Assembly (NCBI RefSeq): GCF_047948215.1
Contig: NC_134461.1
Span: forward strand, 87,726,245 to 87,790,244
From: Lycorma delicatula
Lineage: Eukaryota > Arthropoda > Insecta > Hemiptera > Fulgoridae
DNA: 64,000 bases
Direction: 5' to 3'
Of the stretch, positions 12,509 through 25,218 are shown piece by piece. Each line of letters starts with the position of its first letter. Position 1 is the first letter of the stretch. Below the pieces are notes generated by a model. That model was not told the origin of the DNA and did not search any database. It saw nothing but the letters and a program-made list of their open reading frames with translations. Made by a program: the position numbers and the translations under genes.

Positions 12509-13512
12509 TCATCCCCGACGCGGCTTCGTCCGCGCAACATGGTTATTTGCGTTTCCTGTCGCTGTCAGGGGATATTTAGCCGGTCATGACTCACTAATCG
12601 AGCCCCGCTGTGTTTATTACACTTATGCTTGTGAGAATAATAATGATAAATAAAAATTAAAGCCTGTTCAATTTATAAAAATTATCAATGTATTGTAATT
12701 ACTTCACAGCAACAGTTTTGTCAGTACAGGACCCGAAACTATGAATGATCTAAGAATGTGAGTTTCAAAACAGTCGGCCTCCACTTTAAGTTTTAGTTAT
12801 AACTGGTTATCCGTACTTTATACAGGTAAAAATGTATTTGGCACGGATATTAGCATTACCCGACAAACACCATTAAGAGGTGACTGTACTTCGCTTCTCT
12901 CTTTTTTTAACTAGTTTTTTAGTCAAGTAATCGGTGGCAGGTACAGTCAGTCGCGTCGCACATACAGCAATGTTGGGTGAGCCACAGCTAGTACACCGTC
13001 GCACCCCTTAAAAACTCGAAATTTAAAAAAAAATAAACAAAAATGATTTTTATATATTTATCTGAAGAGTATTAGAAAGGCCCATTCTAGTGAATATCGG
13101 TTTAGTATATTCGAAAATGGGGAAAATTTTCAACAATTCACATTTTTTTTTTACCTTTCAAGGTAAAATTTCAAAAAGTCTAGAAACTGCTTTTTAGATA
13201 TTTATATGAAAATTACACACACCAAAAATCAAGTTGATATATTCATTTTTTTCGATAAATTAAAAAAAAATTCAAAATCCATTTTAACCCATTAAACTTG
13301 AAATTTCAAAAATCTAGAAATTATATTTTAGATACATACATGAAGATTTTTATATACACCAAAAATCAGGTAGATCTATTCATTTATTACCGAGAAATAA
13401 GGAAAAAAATAGTAAATTTCACTGTTACTCCATTTTAATCTAAACTGGGAATTTCAAAGAATTATTTTTTAGTGTGCACTCATACCATAAGAAGTACATG
13501 TATACACATTTT
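12509..13512 (+). mobile_element. Repeat family C, copy 2, with internal tandem units
   Basis: Starts directly at the end of a (GT)n tract with catccccgacgcggcttcg. About 300 bp (12570-12890) is not shared with copy 1 and may be an insertion or an older internal part. The right part has three imperfect units of about 130-140 bp (from about 13010, 13165 and 13305), each with aatctagaaa and caccaaaaatcaagt. Confidence 0.6.
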
Positions 13513-15224
13513 CATCAATTATTGTTGATGAATTCGTTGATGAATCAGTTGGTCACGACAAGTTGCTTTGTACTCGTAGATATAGATTTCATAAATACAG
13601 GTGTTAGTTTTTTATTATTTCCTAAGTTTTGTTTAATTATTTTTTTAATATTTCTTCAACACATAAATTTATTTTTATAACTATCTCTGAGGAAATCTCA
13701 TTTTTAATATTAGATGATAAACACATTGAAATTTGTTGAAGACATTACACAGTATAGAATTATTTATAGTTTTATTTTCCGGAGAAGAAATATCATATTT
13801 TGACTATAAATAATAAATAAATAATAATAAACTTAATTTTAAAAGTAAATTCACAATATTACAAATGTTCATTACGGGTAATGTAATAAAATAAATGCGA
13901 TGTTATATGGTATAATACGCGCTATATCTATCTTTACCAACGAGCTTAAAGCCATATAAGGTACCTTAAAATAATGATTGGAAAAAATCAGGTTGTTATT
14001 TTAACCTTTCTCTTACCCTATGTAATCTCATTCCATTACAGAAATTTATCTTCAAAAAAATAAGAATAATTATAATAAAAGTAATCTTTTTGATCACTTT
14101 TTGACCAAACTTGATTTTACGACCGTGTGAAAGAGATAAATAGAAAATTGTAAAAAATCTTCCCTTTTATATATCTAATAAATAACTAATTTTTCTTCAT
14201 TGTCCTCGTCCAATAAGAACTTTATTATATCCTGCTTTTCTAATTATCAACCACTTTACAAATTACAGTTGTTTCAGTTAAAACGATTATCTTTAAAAAT
14301 AAATAAAGCAGTATTTTAATAAGTTAAATTAAAAAAATGTGGAGAGGAATTTAAAAAATATTACCGCATGAAATAAAATTTAAAAAAATAAATAATTTCT
14401 GAGGAAATTATTATAACAACCACCTTACAACAAGCGTGAATGTTATTGCGGAGTGCTGGACATAAGATAAGGCACTCACTAATCAATTTCTTCCAAACAT
14501 TACTATACATCATCAGAACTGGAGTGAAATATCTAATCATATTTTTATTTTAAATATATATTTATTTCCTATTTAATAACGGTTGTTTTTAATTTTTTTT
14601 AAATATTCCTGAAGAGGATCACTTAAAAAGACACCGATAACTGGAAAATCGTTTTTCCAAAAAGAAATAAACTGAGTAAGAACATAATTGGGAAATATTA
14701 ATTCTTATATAGTTACGAGAGCATATGTTTACATTTTTTGTGCAAAAAAGGATACTTTTCTTTAGTTATTCTGAAATTTTTTGAAGAATAACTTCAGTAA
14801 TGAAACAAACTAAATATGTTAATAGAAAAGTTTGTAAATCCGATTGGAATATTTCATTTTTTTATAATTATTATGAAGCGATTTATTTTGCTTTAAACTA
14901 ATTGGAAAAGATCGCAGAAAAAATTTCATCCTTTTTTTAGAATGTAACACGGTAAAGGCGTTTATTTAACTTGTTTTAAAATGTGTAATAAAATAATTTA
15001 TAAAAAATAAAAAAACGACTTCAGCAATTAATAATACTAAAATCTTAGGGATATTTTATTTATTAACTAAAGTAAAAAAAAAAAGTATTTGCAACAAATA
15101 ACTACTTTTGAAGTCGGTGCCAGCCAATACAAGTTAAATATAAAGTTACTTAAAGTTAGTACCTCAACCGATCGCTAGACGGCGGTAATTTTTAAAAATA
15201 CAGTCGAATTGACAACCACCTCCT
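13513..15224. other. AT-rich non-coding
   Basis: No gene, tRNA or repeat shared with the rest of the window recognised. Confidence 0.5.
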
Positions 15225-15924
15225 TTTTACTTGTACGAAGTAAAAGAAGTATTTTGATGGCCAAAAATTTCGGGTTTCAGATTTCAACAGAAATATACAA
15301 TTTGACCATTCCTGAATCCATTTTGACTAGTTTTGGCGTAACATCTGTACGTACGTACGTATGTGTGTATGTATCCCGCATAACTCAAAAACGATTAGCC
15401 GTAGGATGTTGAAATTTTGGATTTAGAACTGTTGTAACATCTAGTTATGCACTTTTCCTTTTGATTCCAATCGACTGGACCAAAGTATCCAAAAAAAACC
15501 CAAAATCCAAAACATTTGAATTTTGAGCTTTTTCTTAACTGCAGTAATAAGCCCTCACTGAGAGCTTTTCAACGATATATCGTAAGTAGTACTAATTTTC
15601 ATTGGTTCAAGAGTTATAGCCAAATAAAATTTTAATTAATGAAATATCGATCTTACAAGGGGAAGCACATCGGTTCAAATCCGACTGTATCTCCTTTTTT
15701 TTTAATTTATATATATTGATTATTAATAATTATTAACCCCTGACTGTAAAAACATTTGCAATAAATAATAATTCAATAATGAAATTAAAAAAAAAAAAAA
15801 TATGAAAAATATCAGAAGTTATTAATGAAATAAAATTTTATGTACTTTTCATTTTAAAAAAAATGTGTAAATGTAATTTAATAGGTGTACAAGGAAGTTA
15901 TGTGGTGTCCACATCAGGATTTTT
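15225..15924 (+). mobile_element. Hairpin-ended element, copy A2
   Basis: The cleanest full-length copy. Left end tttactTGTACGaagtaaa can fold on itself; right end ATGTGGTGTCCACAT is a 6-bp stem with a 3-nt loop. The B-box-like cggttcaaatccga lies at about 15671-15684. The 67-codon frame at its left end is conceptual repeat translation and is shared in part by the other copies. Confidence 0.8.
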
Positions 15925-16368
15925 GAAGTCGGTTAAAAAAAAAAACACGTATAAAAATACTTTTATGTGCCGGAAAATAAAACATCTTTACAACACAAAT
16001 AATTTAACTTTTAAGTGGTACAATTAAAATCAAAACTGTATTATTTGTTTATTTTCATAAAACAAATACTGAGCTGTAAAAACCATAAAAAATAATATAT
16101 CAGTTTAACAAATAAGTATTAACCTACTTCGCTTATGGTAGCTTGCAAGCGGGAGATAAAAATAGCGACTATGATTTAAAATGTAGAACATAAAATTAAA
16201 AAAATAATGAGAAACATGCATTAAGTATCGGATTAAATGCAAAAAAAAAGTGTTTCGAACCAGTTTCACAGCAACATATCACTAATGAATATTGAATATG
16301 CTGTGATAGAACAATGAAAGTTACATTAGTTTTATTTTACAAAAACTACAATCATATGAGAGTGAAAA

Positions 16369-16372
<4 letters not shown>

Positions 16373-16410
<38 letters not shown>
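16373..16410. repeat. (GT)n microsatellite
   Basis: About 18 GT units. Open frames on both strands here encode only Cys-Val or Thr-His runs. Confidence 0.95.
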
Positions 16411-16414
<4 letters not shown>

Positions 16415-16912
16415 GTGCGTTTATCATTATTACGAGTGTATTTACATATTGTATGCTGTACCATTACGAATGTTACTTTATTATCGAAAAATAGTTTCAA
16501 TTTTATTGAAACTATTAACAAGTTTTTACTGAAAAACTTTGTACGGAATAAAGTGTACTAAATTTTGATGGTCCAAATTTATAACATGATTTTTAAAAAT
16601 TGATGTGATTAGAATAACACATCATACTTCTACATTACTAAATATCACAGGAATAAACATTCAAAACTTCACCTATAAAGTGTATTGTCTATTTTTTTTT
16701 AGAAGACTTACCAATTTCGTCGTCGTGTGACTATAATTAATGTCAGAATCTTTTTAACTAAATCAAATAATGATAAAACCTTTAAATACACAGAACAATA
16801 ACACAAAAAAAGACAAAAATATCCTCCTGGAACAAATAATATTACAGAGGTGTTTATATAGTTCGTTTATTTTTTTTTTATTTTGTGGGTTTATTTCTTA
16901 TTTTTATTTCTT

Positions 16913-17875
16913 TGTAAGAAGTAAAGGAAGTATTGTGATCGCAAAAAATTTCGATTTTCAAATTTCAACGGAAATATCCATTTTGATCCTCCCTGAGTTC
17001 ATTTTGACTAGTTTCGGCGTGACGTCTTTACGTACGTACGTATGCATCTCGCATAACTCAAAAACTACTACCCGTAGGTTGTTGAAATTTTGGATTTGGA
17101 ACTGTTGTAACATCGAGTTCTGCACCTTCCATGTTGATTGCAATCGACTGGACCAAAAGTGTACAAAAAAACCCAAAATCAAAAAAATTTGGATTTTGGT
17201 ATTTTTCTTAATAGCAGTAATAAGCCCTCATTGAGAGCTTTTCAACAATATATAATAAGTGATACTTATTTTCATTGGTGCCAAAGTTCACATTAGATTT
17301 TTTTAATAATTGATACATTGTCTTTTATTTTGTTTGAATCTGTGTTGTTTTTATTTCTGTTTATTCATTTAATTAAAAGCGTCTACCTATTTCATTTATT
17401 TGGTCTATTTAATTTAATTAAATTAAATAATTATCTAAAAAGGTCTTTTTTGCGCCTATTCTCAAGTTAAATTACTTTCTTTACTAATTTTCTTTATGTT
17501 TGTCTTTTTACATAGTAAAAGTTTTTTTGAACCGGTAAATTAATTTTTTTTATTTTCTATTTCTTTTAAATGTTTATTTTTTTATGAAATATTTGGATCT
17601 TACAATAGGAAGGCACAGCGGTTCAAATCCGACTTCAACTCCTCTTTTTTAACTTTTTTTTTTGTAATGAAAATATATTGATTTATTAATAGTATTAACC
17701 TCTGATTGTAAAAAAAATTTACGATAAATAATAATTCAATATTAACAATAGGAAAAAAAATGAAAAAATATCAGAAGTTATTAATGAAATAAAATTGTAT
17801 GTACTTTTCATTTTAAAACATGTGTATATATAATTTAATAGGCGTAAAAAGAAGTCATGAAGTGTTCACATTAGA
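16913..17875 (+). mobile_element. Hairpin-ended element, copy A3, with an internal foreign segment
   Basis: The left part (16913-17286) matches copy A2 up to the cattggtgcc point and the right part resumes at about 17583 with atgaaatatttggatctta. Between them lie about 296 bp (17287-17582) that closely resemble the sequence just downstream of the element (17864-18105). The 154-codon open frame over the left part is repeat sequence. Confidence 0.75.
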
Positions 17876-18105
17876 TTTTTTTTTTTTATAATTGATACAT
17901 TGTCTTTTATTTTGTTTGAATTTGTGTTGTTTTTATTTTTGTTTATTCATTTAATTAAAAACAGCTACCTATTATTTAGATAATTTAATAATTATCCAAA
18001 AAGGTCTTTTTTGCGTCTATTATCAAGTTAAATTACTTTATTAATTTTCTTTATGTTTGTCTTTTTGTATTGTAAAAGTTTTTTTTGACCTGGCAAATTA
18101 AAATT
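17287..18105. repeat. Direct repeat of ~250 bp, one copy inside and one beyond element A3
   Basis: Copy 1 at about 17287-17545 and copy 2 at about 17864-18105 share ttcacattagattttt, attgatacattgtctttta, gtttattcatttaattaaaa and aaaaaggtcttttttgcg, in the same order and orientation, with moderate divergence. It looks like a local tandem duplication that captured the right end of A3. Confidence 0.7.
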
Positions 18106-18129
18106 GTTTATTTATTTTTTTTAATCGGT

Positions 18130-18237
18130 CTATTTGGGGTTGTGTATGGTTTCTCCACTCAGAATTTCACATTCTTTAATATGTTTTTCCAATCTCGAGA
18201 AAGTGATGACAACCTGGACATCCTTGAGAAAATCCAT
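18130..18237 (-). CDS. Possible 35-aa small ORF
   Basis: A minus-strand ATG at 18235-18237 opens 35 codons (MDFLKDVQVVITFSRLEKH...) to a TAG at 18130. Its composition looks protein-like, with alternating hydrophobic and charged residues, and it lies just beyond the rearranged repeat at 16913-18100. Nothing else supports it: no recognised domain, no neighbouring exon. It may be a fragment of an old transposon or chance. Confidence 0.12.
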   Translation of the reverse strand: MDFLKDVQVVITFSRLEKHIKECEILSGETIHNPK

Positions 18238-19501
18238 TACTTTCTTTTTTTAATAAATCACTAAAAATAAAACGAATTTAAATAAACAGAAACATATTTT
18301 AAAAATCCGAAAATTTCAATATCATACTGAAAAAGACTACTGAATCTTGGCGAGAGTTACTGATATAGAGAAAATGTAACCTATAAAATCCGTGAAATGG
18401 TCTAACTTGAAGACTTATTTAGTACGCAACGGCATATCCTATTCCATTCTATTTATAGAAATTATAGAGAGAATATCCATCGACTTAATCTTCTCGATTA
18501 AGATATGACACCGTCATAAGAGTACGACGTTCCTTCTCCAAGAGCACAATTTATCGTGGTGTTCATAAGATTTTATATTGTTAAAAACTCTTAAAAGTAT
18601 AATTTAAGAAAACAGAATTAAATAGCATGAAACTGGTTTCAAAAATGAATAAAAAAGTATTTAAATTTTACTGCTTGGAATGTTAAACCCATGCTTTAGA
18701 TGAAATAAATTAGAGAAAGTATGAAATAATCAATCAACCACAACTATTTTACAATGAAGAATGAATATAATAAGAAAAGAAAAAAATGTAGGTCCAGAAA
18801 ACGATGAGTATATGATAATTACTGTTGGGGAAATGAAGGATAAACACCATAGAAAAATTATGAAGGAGAAAGAATTGGAACTAATTCTTCACAATTATGG
18901 TTCATGTAATTAAAGGATGATGACTCAACTCTCAGCTGTTAGACATATTTTATTTACAATTAAATTATTTACATATTTAATTTAAAATTAGTTTTAGTTT
19001 TTTCTTCATTATAAAAAACGTATAATATATTTGTCATTAACATTAGACATATTAATGAGAAATTTTTGGGAAAAAACGGATCATGAAAGACGTCTTCCTT
19101 TAAGAATTAGATTTTTTACAAATATTTTTAACCGATTCAAGCTAGACTTAATATGTATTTTTTAAAACAAAATTATTAGAAAGGAAAATATTTTCAGTCA
19201 CGTGAAGGTGAAGGTGTTAGAGGATATATATTATGCATACTGTTAAAAGTAGAAAAACCATTCTAATTATGCTTAAGTATTTTAAATTTTCTCTACAGAA
19301 TAAGACCTTAATCAAGGTCGGAAAAGTTTTAACCCGTACCAAAGTTTAGGAGTCAATAAAATCTTACTCCTAAAAATAGGAGTTGTGTTTTTATGTATTT
19401 ATTCTAGGCGCCACAACCAAATGATTACCGGCAACCTAATATAATAAAAAAGTCGATCACAAAAATAATTCTCAAGGATTGCAAGCTGGTGCTAGGATTA
19501 C

Positions 19502-19801
19502 TTTCTTTTCTTTGCTTTTTCCTGTTTAGCTAAAATTACATTTTAGATAATATTTCAGAGGATGAATGAGGATGATATGTATGAATGTAAATGAAGTGTA
19601 GTCTTGTACAGTCTCAGTTCGACCATTCCTGAATATGTGGTTAATTGAAACCCAACCACCAAAGAACACCGTTATCCACAAGATAATATTCAAATCCGTG
19701 TAAAAATAACTGACTTTACTAGGACTTCAACGCTGGAACTCTCGACTTCCAAATCAGCTGATTTGGGAAAACGCGTTCACCATTAGACTAACCCGGTGGG
19801 T
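19502..19801 (-). mobile_element. SINE-1 copy, full length, 15-bp target-site duplication
   Basis: Minus-oriented tRNA-derived SINE with tail (cctgtttagc at left) and head (ccggtgggt at right). tggtgctaggattac is present at both 19487-19501 and 19802-19816, a perfect 15-bp target-site duplication that fixes both ends. Confidence 0.9.
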
Positions 19802-20069
19802 TGGTGCTAGGATTACGGCAGAAAATTAATTGCACCTACACCTAACTATTCCGTTTTAACATGACAAGCCCAATTAGACCATTCAGATATATTTTTCCCT
19901 CATAAAATTTTGCTCCGATCACCACAACAACCAGTTGTATAATTTACATCTCTTACTCTTTACTCTTAAAGTAAGCATATATGACTGGTCCTACTACACC
20001 TAGATACTTAAAAAATATTACAGCCATAAGAAAGACTCAAATATACTATTTTTTTTTTTTTTTTTTTTG

Positions 20070-21575
20070 GATGATTCAGGAGGAAATGGAAATAAATTGA
20101 AAACTGATTCTAGAACTTGAAATAAGGAAAAAAAGTGCATACACACATATGTTTTAAAAGTCTGGTATCGAGTTACGGCAAGCGAAAATTTTAGCCCAGA
20201 TTTCAGTTCCGCTGGCGAAATGAGGTAATACTGAAATTTTTGAGGCGTTATATAAGATTAAATTTGATGGTTTCTTATGTTTTTGACGAGAAAGAATGAA
20301 TAAAACCGGCCCCAGAACTGTATCACCCACAGTTTTAATGATATCCAACGTAAAACAGAAAAATTTAGTTACAAAAAAAATAAGTTAAGGTTTGAAGTTC
20401 AATAACTTTGTAAATGACTAATAAATGGGAAAATTTTATTATCAAAACTTGTAGAAAGTTTAAATCTGAGAAAATTGACGGAATAAAATCTACGGAAAAC
20501 AAAAAAAGAATCAACTTTTATTAAAAACAAAACGGAACAAAAGTCACCGAAAAATTTTATGAATTTGTAAAAATTAAAAATAGCTGTTTTTAGTACAATA
20601 AATTTAGACCCCTGAAAAAATTAAAATAATTTAAAAAAAAAATACTCACCGTGGTTTATACTGTATTAATTTACAATAAATATTCCAAAATCTCAACACT
20701 GATACCTTAACGCACTTTTCAACTAGCTTCCTTATATTTTCTATCGTCAATTAATCAAAGCGTTCCTTGACGGGGGAAGCAACATTGGGAATGGGAGCAA
20801 TCAGTTCATCACGTTTGTTTACTGTTTGCTTGTATACCTCGCCTTTCATCCCTCCCTATAAACAGTAATCTATGGGAGTCCGGTGATCTAGGTAGCCAAT
20901 TTACCGGTTCTCTATGTCCAATCCAATTACAGTATATTTTTCATCTAAGAATTGTCTAACTACATTCGTGAAATGTGTTGATGCTCCATTAAGTTGATAG
21001 TACATTTCAATTCGTTTCGCTATTGAGAAATTTTCAAACACTAATAAATTCATTGTTTAAAAATGTTAGATAATTTCTCCCGCTTGACAAGTTGTTCTAG
21101 TATGAAAGGGTCTATTACTTACATCTGTTTTTAATTTTTATAAATCCATAACTTAGTTTTGCTAACTTTTGTTTTGATTTTAATAAAAAAAAATTGATTT
21201 TTCTTCTTATTCATAAACTTTATTATGTCAATTTTCTAAGAATTAAATTTTCTACCAAGGTTAGATAACAAAATTTACGCATTTATTAGTCATTTAACAA
21301 AGCTATTGTACTTCAAATCTAAAAAAAAAACGTGTTTTTTGTCGCCGAAGTTTTAAGTTTTATTTTCGTTATCATGAAAACTACACGTGATACAGTTCTG
21401 AGACTTGTTTTATTCAATTTTTCATGTCAAAAAACATAAGAAAACATCACGAATACCCCTTATATTGTGCTATAAAAATTTCAATGTGACCTTATTTCAC
21501 AGGGAAAAATTGGAATCCGGGTGAAATTTTTCGCAAGCCGTAATTCAATAACAGTACGTTTTCGGAGATATTGTT
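20070..21575. mobile_element. DNA transposon with ~0.45-kb inverted terminal arms
   Basis: The left arm (about 20070-20612) and right arm (about 21113-21575) are reverse-complement homologues over most of their length. Shared landmarks are gtgatacagttctg, cataagaaa.catca, aaaaatttca, cgcaagccgtaa and catttattagtcattta. A decayed DDE transposase lies between them on the minus strand. The right arm is cut short by a (TTTA)n tract and a SINE-2; the left outer end abuts a T-run at 20049-20068. Confidence 0.75.
20690..21005 (-). pseudogene. Decayed Tc1/mariner-superfamily DDE transposase remnant inside a long-TIR element
   Basis: On the minus strand, QLNGASTHFTNVVRQFLDE matches the QQDGAPAH..VR.FLD block of the group of insect DDE transposases whose hallmark is WPPRSPDLTP.DFFLWG. 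It is followed by NWLPRSPDSHRLLFIG and, after a frameshift, MKGEVYKQTVNKRDELIA. The second catalytic Asp is Asn here and several frameshifts and stops occur. Only the C-terminal third is recognisable. It sits between inverted arms at about 20070-20612 and 21113-21575, which identifies it as the element's own relic enzyme. Confidence 0.7.
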
Positions 21576-21614
21576 TTTATTTATTTATTTATTTATTTAT
21601 TTTTTTTTTTGAGA

Positions 21615-21750
21615 TGATGGGCATCGACTCCTTGATCATCTTGCTTTATGAAAATGGAAATGGAAATGAAAAACGATGTGCCTGATCGGCATTCGAACGC
21701 AGGACCTCCGGATAGACGCTACCACTCGCGCCACGGAAGCCGGCCTTTTC
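21615..21750 (-). mobile_element. SINE-2 fragment (minus), with unusual 3' end
   Basis: On the minus strand: ggcttccgtggcgcgagtgg (A-box region), ggaggtcctgcgttcgaatgcc (B-box region), gatcaggcac. It then runs into a purine-rich segment and gatgcccatcatctc instead of the shared tail. It abuts the (TTTA)n tract at the right end of the long-TIR transposon. Confidence 0.65.
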
Positions 21751-22445
21751 GGACATATGCTTATATGAACTTTTATATTAAGTATACATATACATTATCA
21801 CGTTTACTTGATACGAAAATAATTACGTAAATAAAATCGTAAAACTAACAATAATGTTACGACGGGAATAATTTTATGAATTCAGAAGTATTACATTTTA
21901 ATATCCATGAAAACCAACCGATAACATATTTACCAATATTTTTTCGGCATAGAAATTTTATCAACTTCAAGAATTGAATCGGAGACCCAAGTATGTACTG
22001 TTATCATCAATATAAAACATTCATAAGTATACTAAAAAATTAATCGAGTAGTCCAAAACTTTATTTAATTAATATCTAAAAAATACAAATATAGAAACAA
22101 ATAAAAAATATTAATTATTAATCCTAATAAATTTTATGTTAAAAATAATTAATAAAAATATATTTAACATATTAAAAAAACAAAATTGATTTAAAAATAA
22201 TTACATTGGTAAAACAAAAAACCAGAGGATTATAAATTGGAGTATTTATAAGAGAAAAAAAAACAACACGTTTTACCACAGAGATAACGAAAAATACATT
22301 ATTGTTATTTTAAATATTTTTCATTTATTATACGTAGCAATTTTTATTTTTTTTATTGACTATGAATATCCGGGGAACAGTTACATAAAATAGACATAAG
22401 GGAACAATACCTCATGATACGTATCATTTCCATACGTTATTAGTG

Positions 22446-22474
<29 letters not shown>
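22446..22474. repeat. (TG)n microsatellite
   Basis: About 14 units, followed by acgcgcacgcac. Confidence 0.95.
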
Positions 22475-22477
<3 letters not shown>

Positions 22478-22749
22478 GTAAACGCGCACGCACTTGATAT
22501 ACTTACACGTAATATTAAATAAACTAATACTAAGTGCCACATTAAAATAATTCGATATAACTGATGATAAGAGAAGGGATAACAGTAATAATAAATCGAT
22601 AAAATATTACTAATAAATTTGTCTCGGACTTAATATCGATTTCTTGAGAATATAGGCTATATATACACATATATATTAAAAATAAATAATCACTACCCCG
22701 TTTATAATGTAGTACCATGAAATACACATCGGTTAGATGACAGTACAAA

Positions 22750-23110
22750 GTTAAACCGCTAGATAGTACTACGTGTACCGAAATACCGAAACTAAATATC
22801 TACCCCCACAGCCTTCTAGAAAACTGTAGCTTTATCTCTAGATACGGAAAAACAAATACAAAACGGAATAGGGAACGACCACGACGATATCAAGTAAACG
22901 GTGTTGCAACGAAAACGGGCCGTTTTCACTGGTGCTGCAGAGAAATATCAGCAGCCGTGTACCAGCACCGGCGTAATATAATAATACTAATAATAGTAAT
23001 ACTAATAAAACAGCAGTAATAAAACTAATACAATAGGCAAGGTCGCATAACCCCAGGTCTCGTGGTAGTGACGGCCTGTATTATAACAAACATTATAGAA
23101 ACTACGAGAC
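22750..23110. other. Less AT-rich, structured non-repeat block
   Basis: Contains GAAAACGG/CCGTTTTC separated by one base (22911-22927) and GGTGCTG/CAGCACC (22931-22937, 22963-22969), then a (TAATAC)-like A/T stretch. No open frame of note. Possibly regulatory or an untranslated exon; unproved. Confidence 0.2.
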
Positions 23111-25084
23111 ACAACCGATATCAAAAGAAATAACAACTCTTACAACGTAAAATATTTAAAGAAGAATAAGAATAATAATAAACAAGGCTAATAAGAAGAA
23201 GAGGAAAGAAAACGAGAAAGCAAACAAACAACGTGGTAATAACCAATACAAACAAACGACAAGGCTGATAACCAATCAAAAAAGGTAAATACTACAAACA
23301 CAACTAATGATCAATCATTATTCTTTTTATTATAGCTAATCAACTTTGATGTATTACTTGCTATATATATATAGACACAAATCAATTCGTACACATACAC
23401 ACAAAACTTTAATGTAATAACTACTGATAATAACCTAATAAATTATAAGCAAGTAAAAGAACGATCAAACGATTACAACTTTTCATTTATTTATGTTTAT
23501 TTGACAAATTACATTTAATTTTAATTATAATATTATTCGTATTTAAAAAAGAAATATTGATGATTCATATTTTTATTTATTTACTGACAATTTTTTTAAA
23601 AGTTTTTTTATTAAGTGTTATACTTTTTATTTTACAATCTACGAGTGAGTAGTAAGTTTTTTCTCAATTGTTCCTTGAATTTTTATTAAAATTTATAATA
23701 AAATAATTAAATTTTGTTTAAATATTAGTAATAATATAGTAAATTTATGATTCAAATTATGTTAGGTTAATTAAAAAATTACGATATATTGAAACATAAT
23801 TCGAATACAACCCACACATTACTATATTAAATTTAAAATACTGAATAAATAATAAACCATCATTCTGTTTTAATGATTTTTATCTCTTTTAAATTTGTTT
23901 TAATATGTAGGTTATTCTTTTTGCTACAATTGCGTGTACTAATACATAACTCTAACTTTCTTTGATACAGCATAACCTCGCCCCTTACGTTAAGTTAAAA
24001 GTTACTATATAATGTCTGAACTAATAATAGGAAAGAAAAAAAATTATTAAATATATATATTCAATGCATTTAAACATTATTCAACCGATTATTTTGATGT
24101 ACTTCGGAATTTTTTTCTATTCTATGCTAATAATATAATATTTAAAATACTTAATGCAACTGCACTTTTAAATTTATCTCTTGCGTTTTAAACATCTTTT
24201 ACAATTTCTATTTATGCTTCTTAATATAAAATTAACTAATAATAGACGTATTCAAATATGACCCACACCTACTAACCTTGTACCGTTTTTTTTCTTCAAA
24301 AATCATTTTACATTTTTTACTCTATTTTCATTCGTATTCTATTTTATTAATAAATAATATTATGAACTGCACACTAAAACACGCTTTATAATAATACAAA
24401 AAATATACTTTTTTAATGTTGCTACCACTTACATGTTATACAATTACAATACTAAGATCTTTCGAATTAAAAGGTTAACCATAAGAAAATAGAACTTAGA
24501 GCTCTTAAAATATTGTACAATATCAGATATAATAATTTATATTATAATAGTATGCACACTGTTTCATATTGTACTGTGTAATTTGAATTTTTTAAATTAT
24601 ATATTTCAACGATAATACCCATGGTTCTAAAAGAATTATAGTATTTTAATCAATACATATTCATATAAATGGGAACAACGTAAAAATGTATCGTTTTTAT
24701 TTTAACACTAAATTTCATCATCTATTCCTTTCTGAGTTAACTGTTGTCCTTAGTTATGGCTATAAAATACTAAATTTTGTATAAATACCCAATCAAAAAT
24801 TACTACCAATTAAAACTACCCTAATTATTCCTGAATTTATATTTTGTCTGTTTACTTTATCAAAATGGTCTTCGCATCAGTTAACCTGCTCTAACACCTA
24901 TAAGATAAACACAGTCTATCATTACGGTATTAAAATTGTATAATAATTGTTCTATTTAAAAAAAAGAATCAGTTATTTATGCATTTTAGTCTATCTGGTT
25001 ATTTCAATCATTATTATACTTCATTTTTGTTCCAGTGTTTTATTAGTACTGGTTTTAAGATTTCATTCTAACCACATTGACTTA

Positions 25085-25116
<32 letters not shown>

Positions 25117-25218
25117 TATATAATAACTAACAATAATCAAGGATGTTCAAAGCAAGGGAGAAAACCCTTTAAAAAATTTAAAATCGGTCATATTCTGCAT
25201 AATTAGGTTAAGTAATTA

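Larger units (their letters stand above)
21840..25204. other. Long AT-rich non-coding stretch
   Basis: Holds the TG tract at 22446, the structured block at 22750-23110 and a TA/TG run at 25086-25117. No exon supported. Confidence 0.5.

Noticed and set aside
12300..12653. Overlapping frames of 70-88 codons on both strands
   Set aside because: They translate the AC/GT/GC microsatellites (Thr-His and Cys-Val runs).
15671..15684. Pol III gene suggested by the B-box-like motif in the hairpin-ended family
   Set aside because: No A box at the right distance and no T-run terminator placed as in a Pol III gene; reported as a family feature only.
16770..17234. 154-codon plus-strand open frame
   Set aside because: It lies across the left part of hairpin-ended element A3. 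The other copies do not keep the frame open over that length, and the peptide shows no domain.
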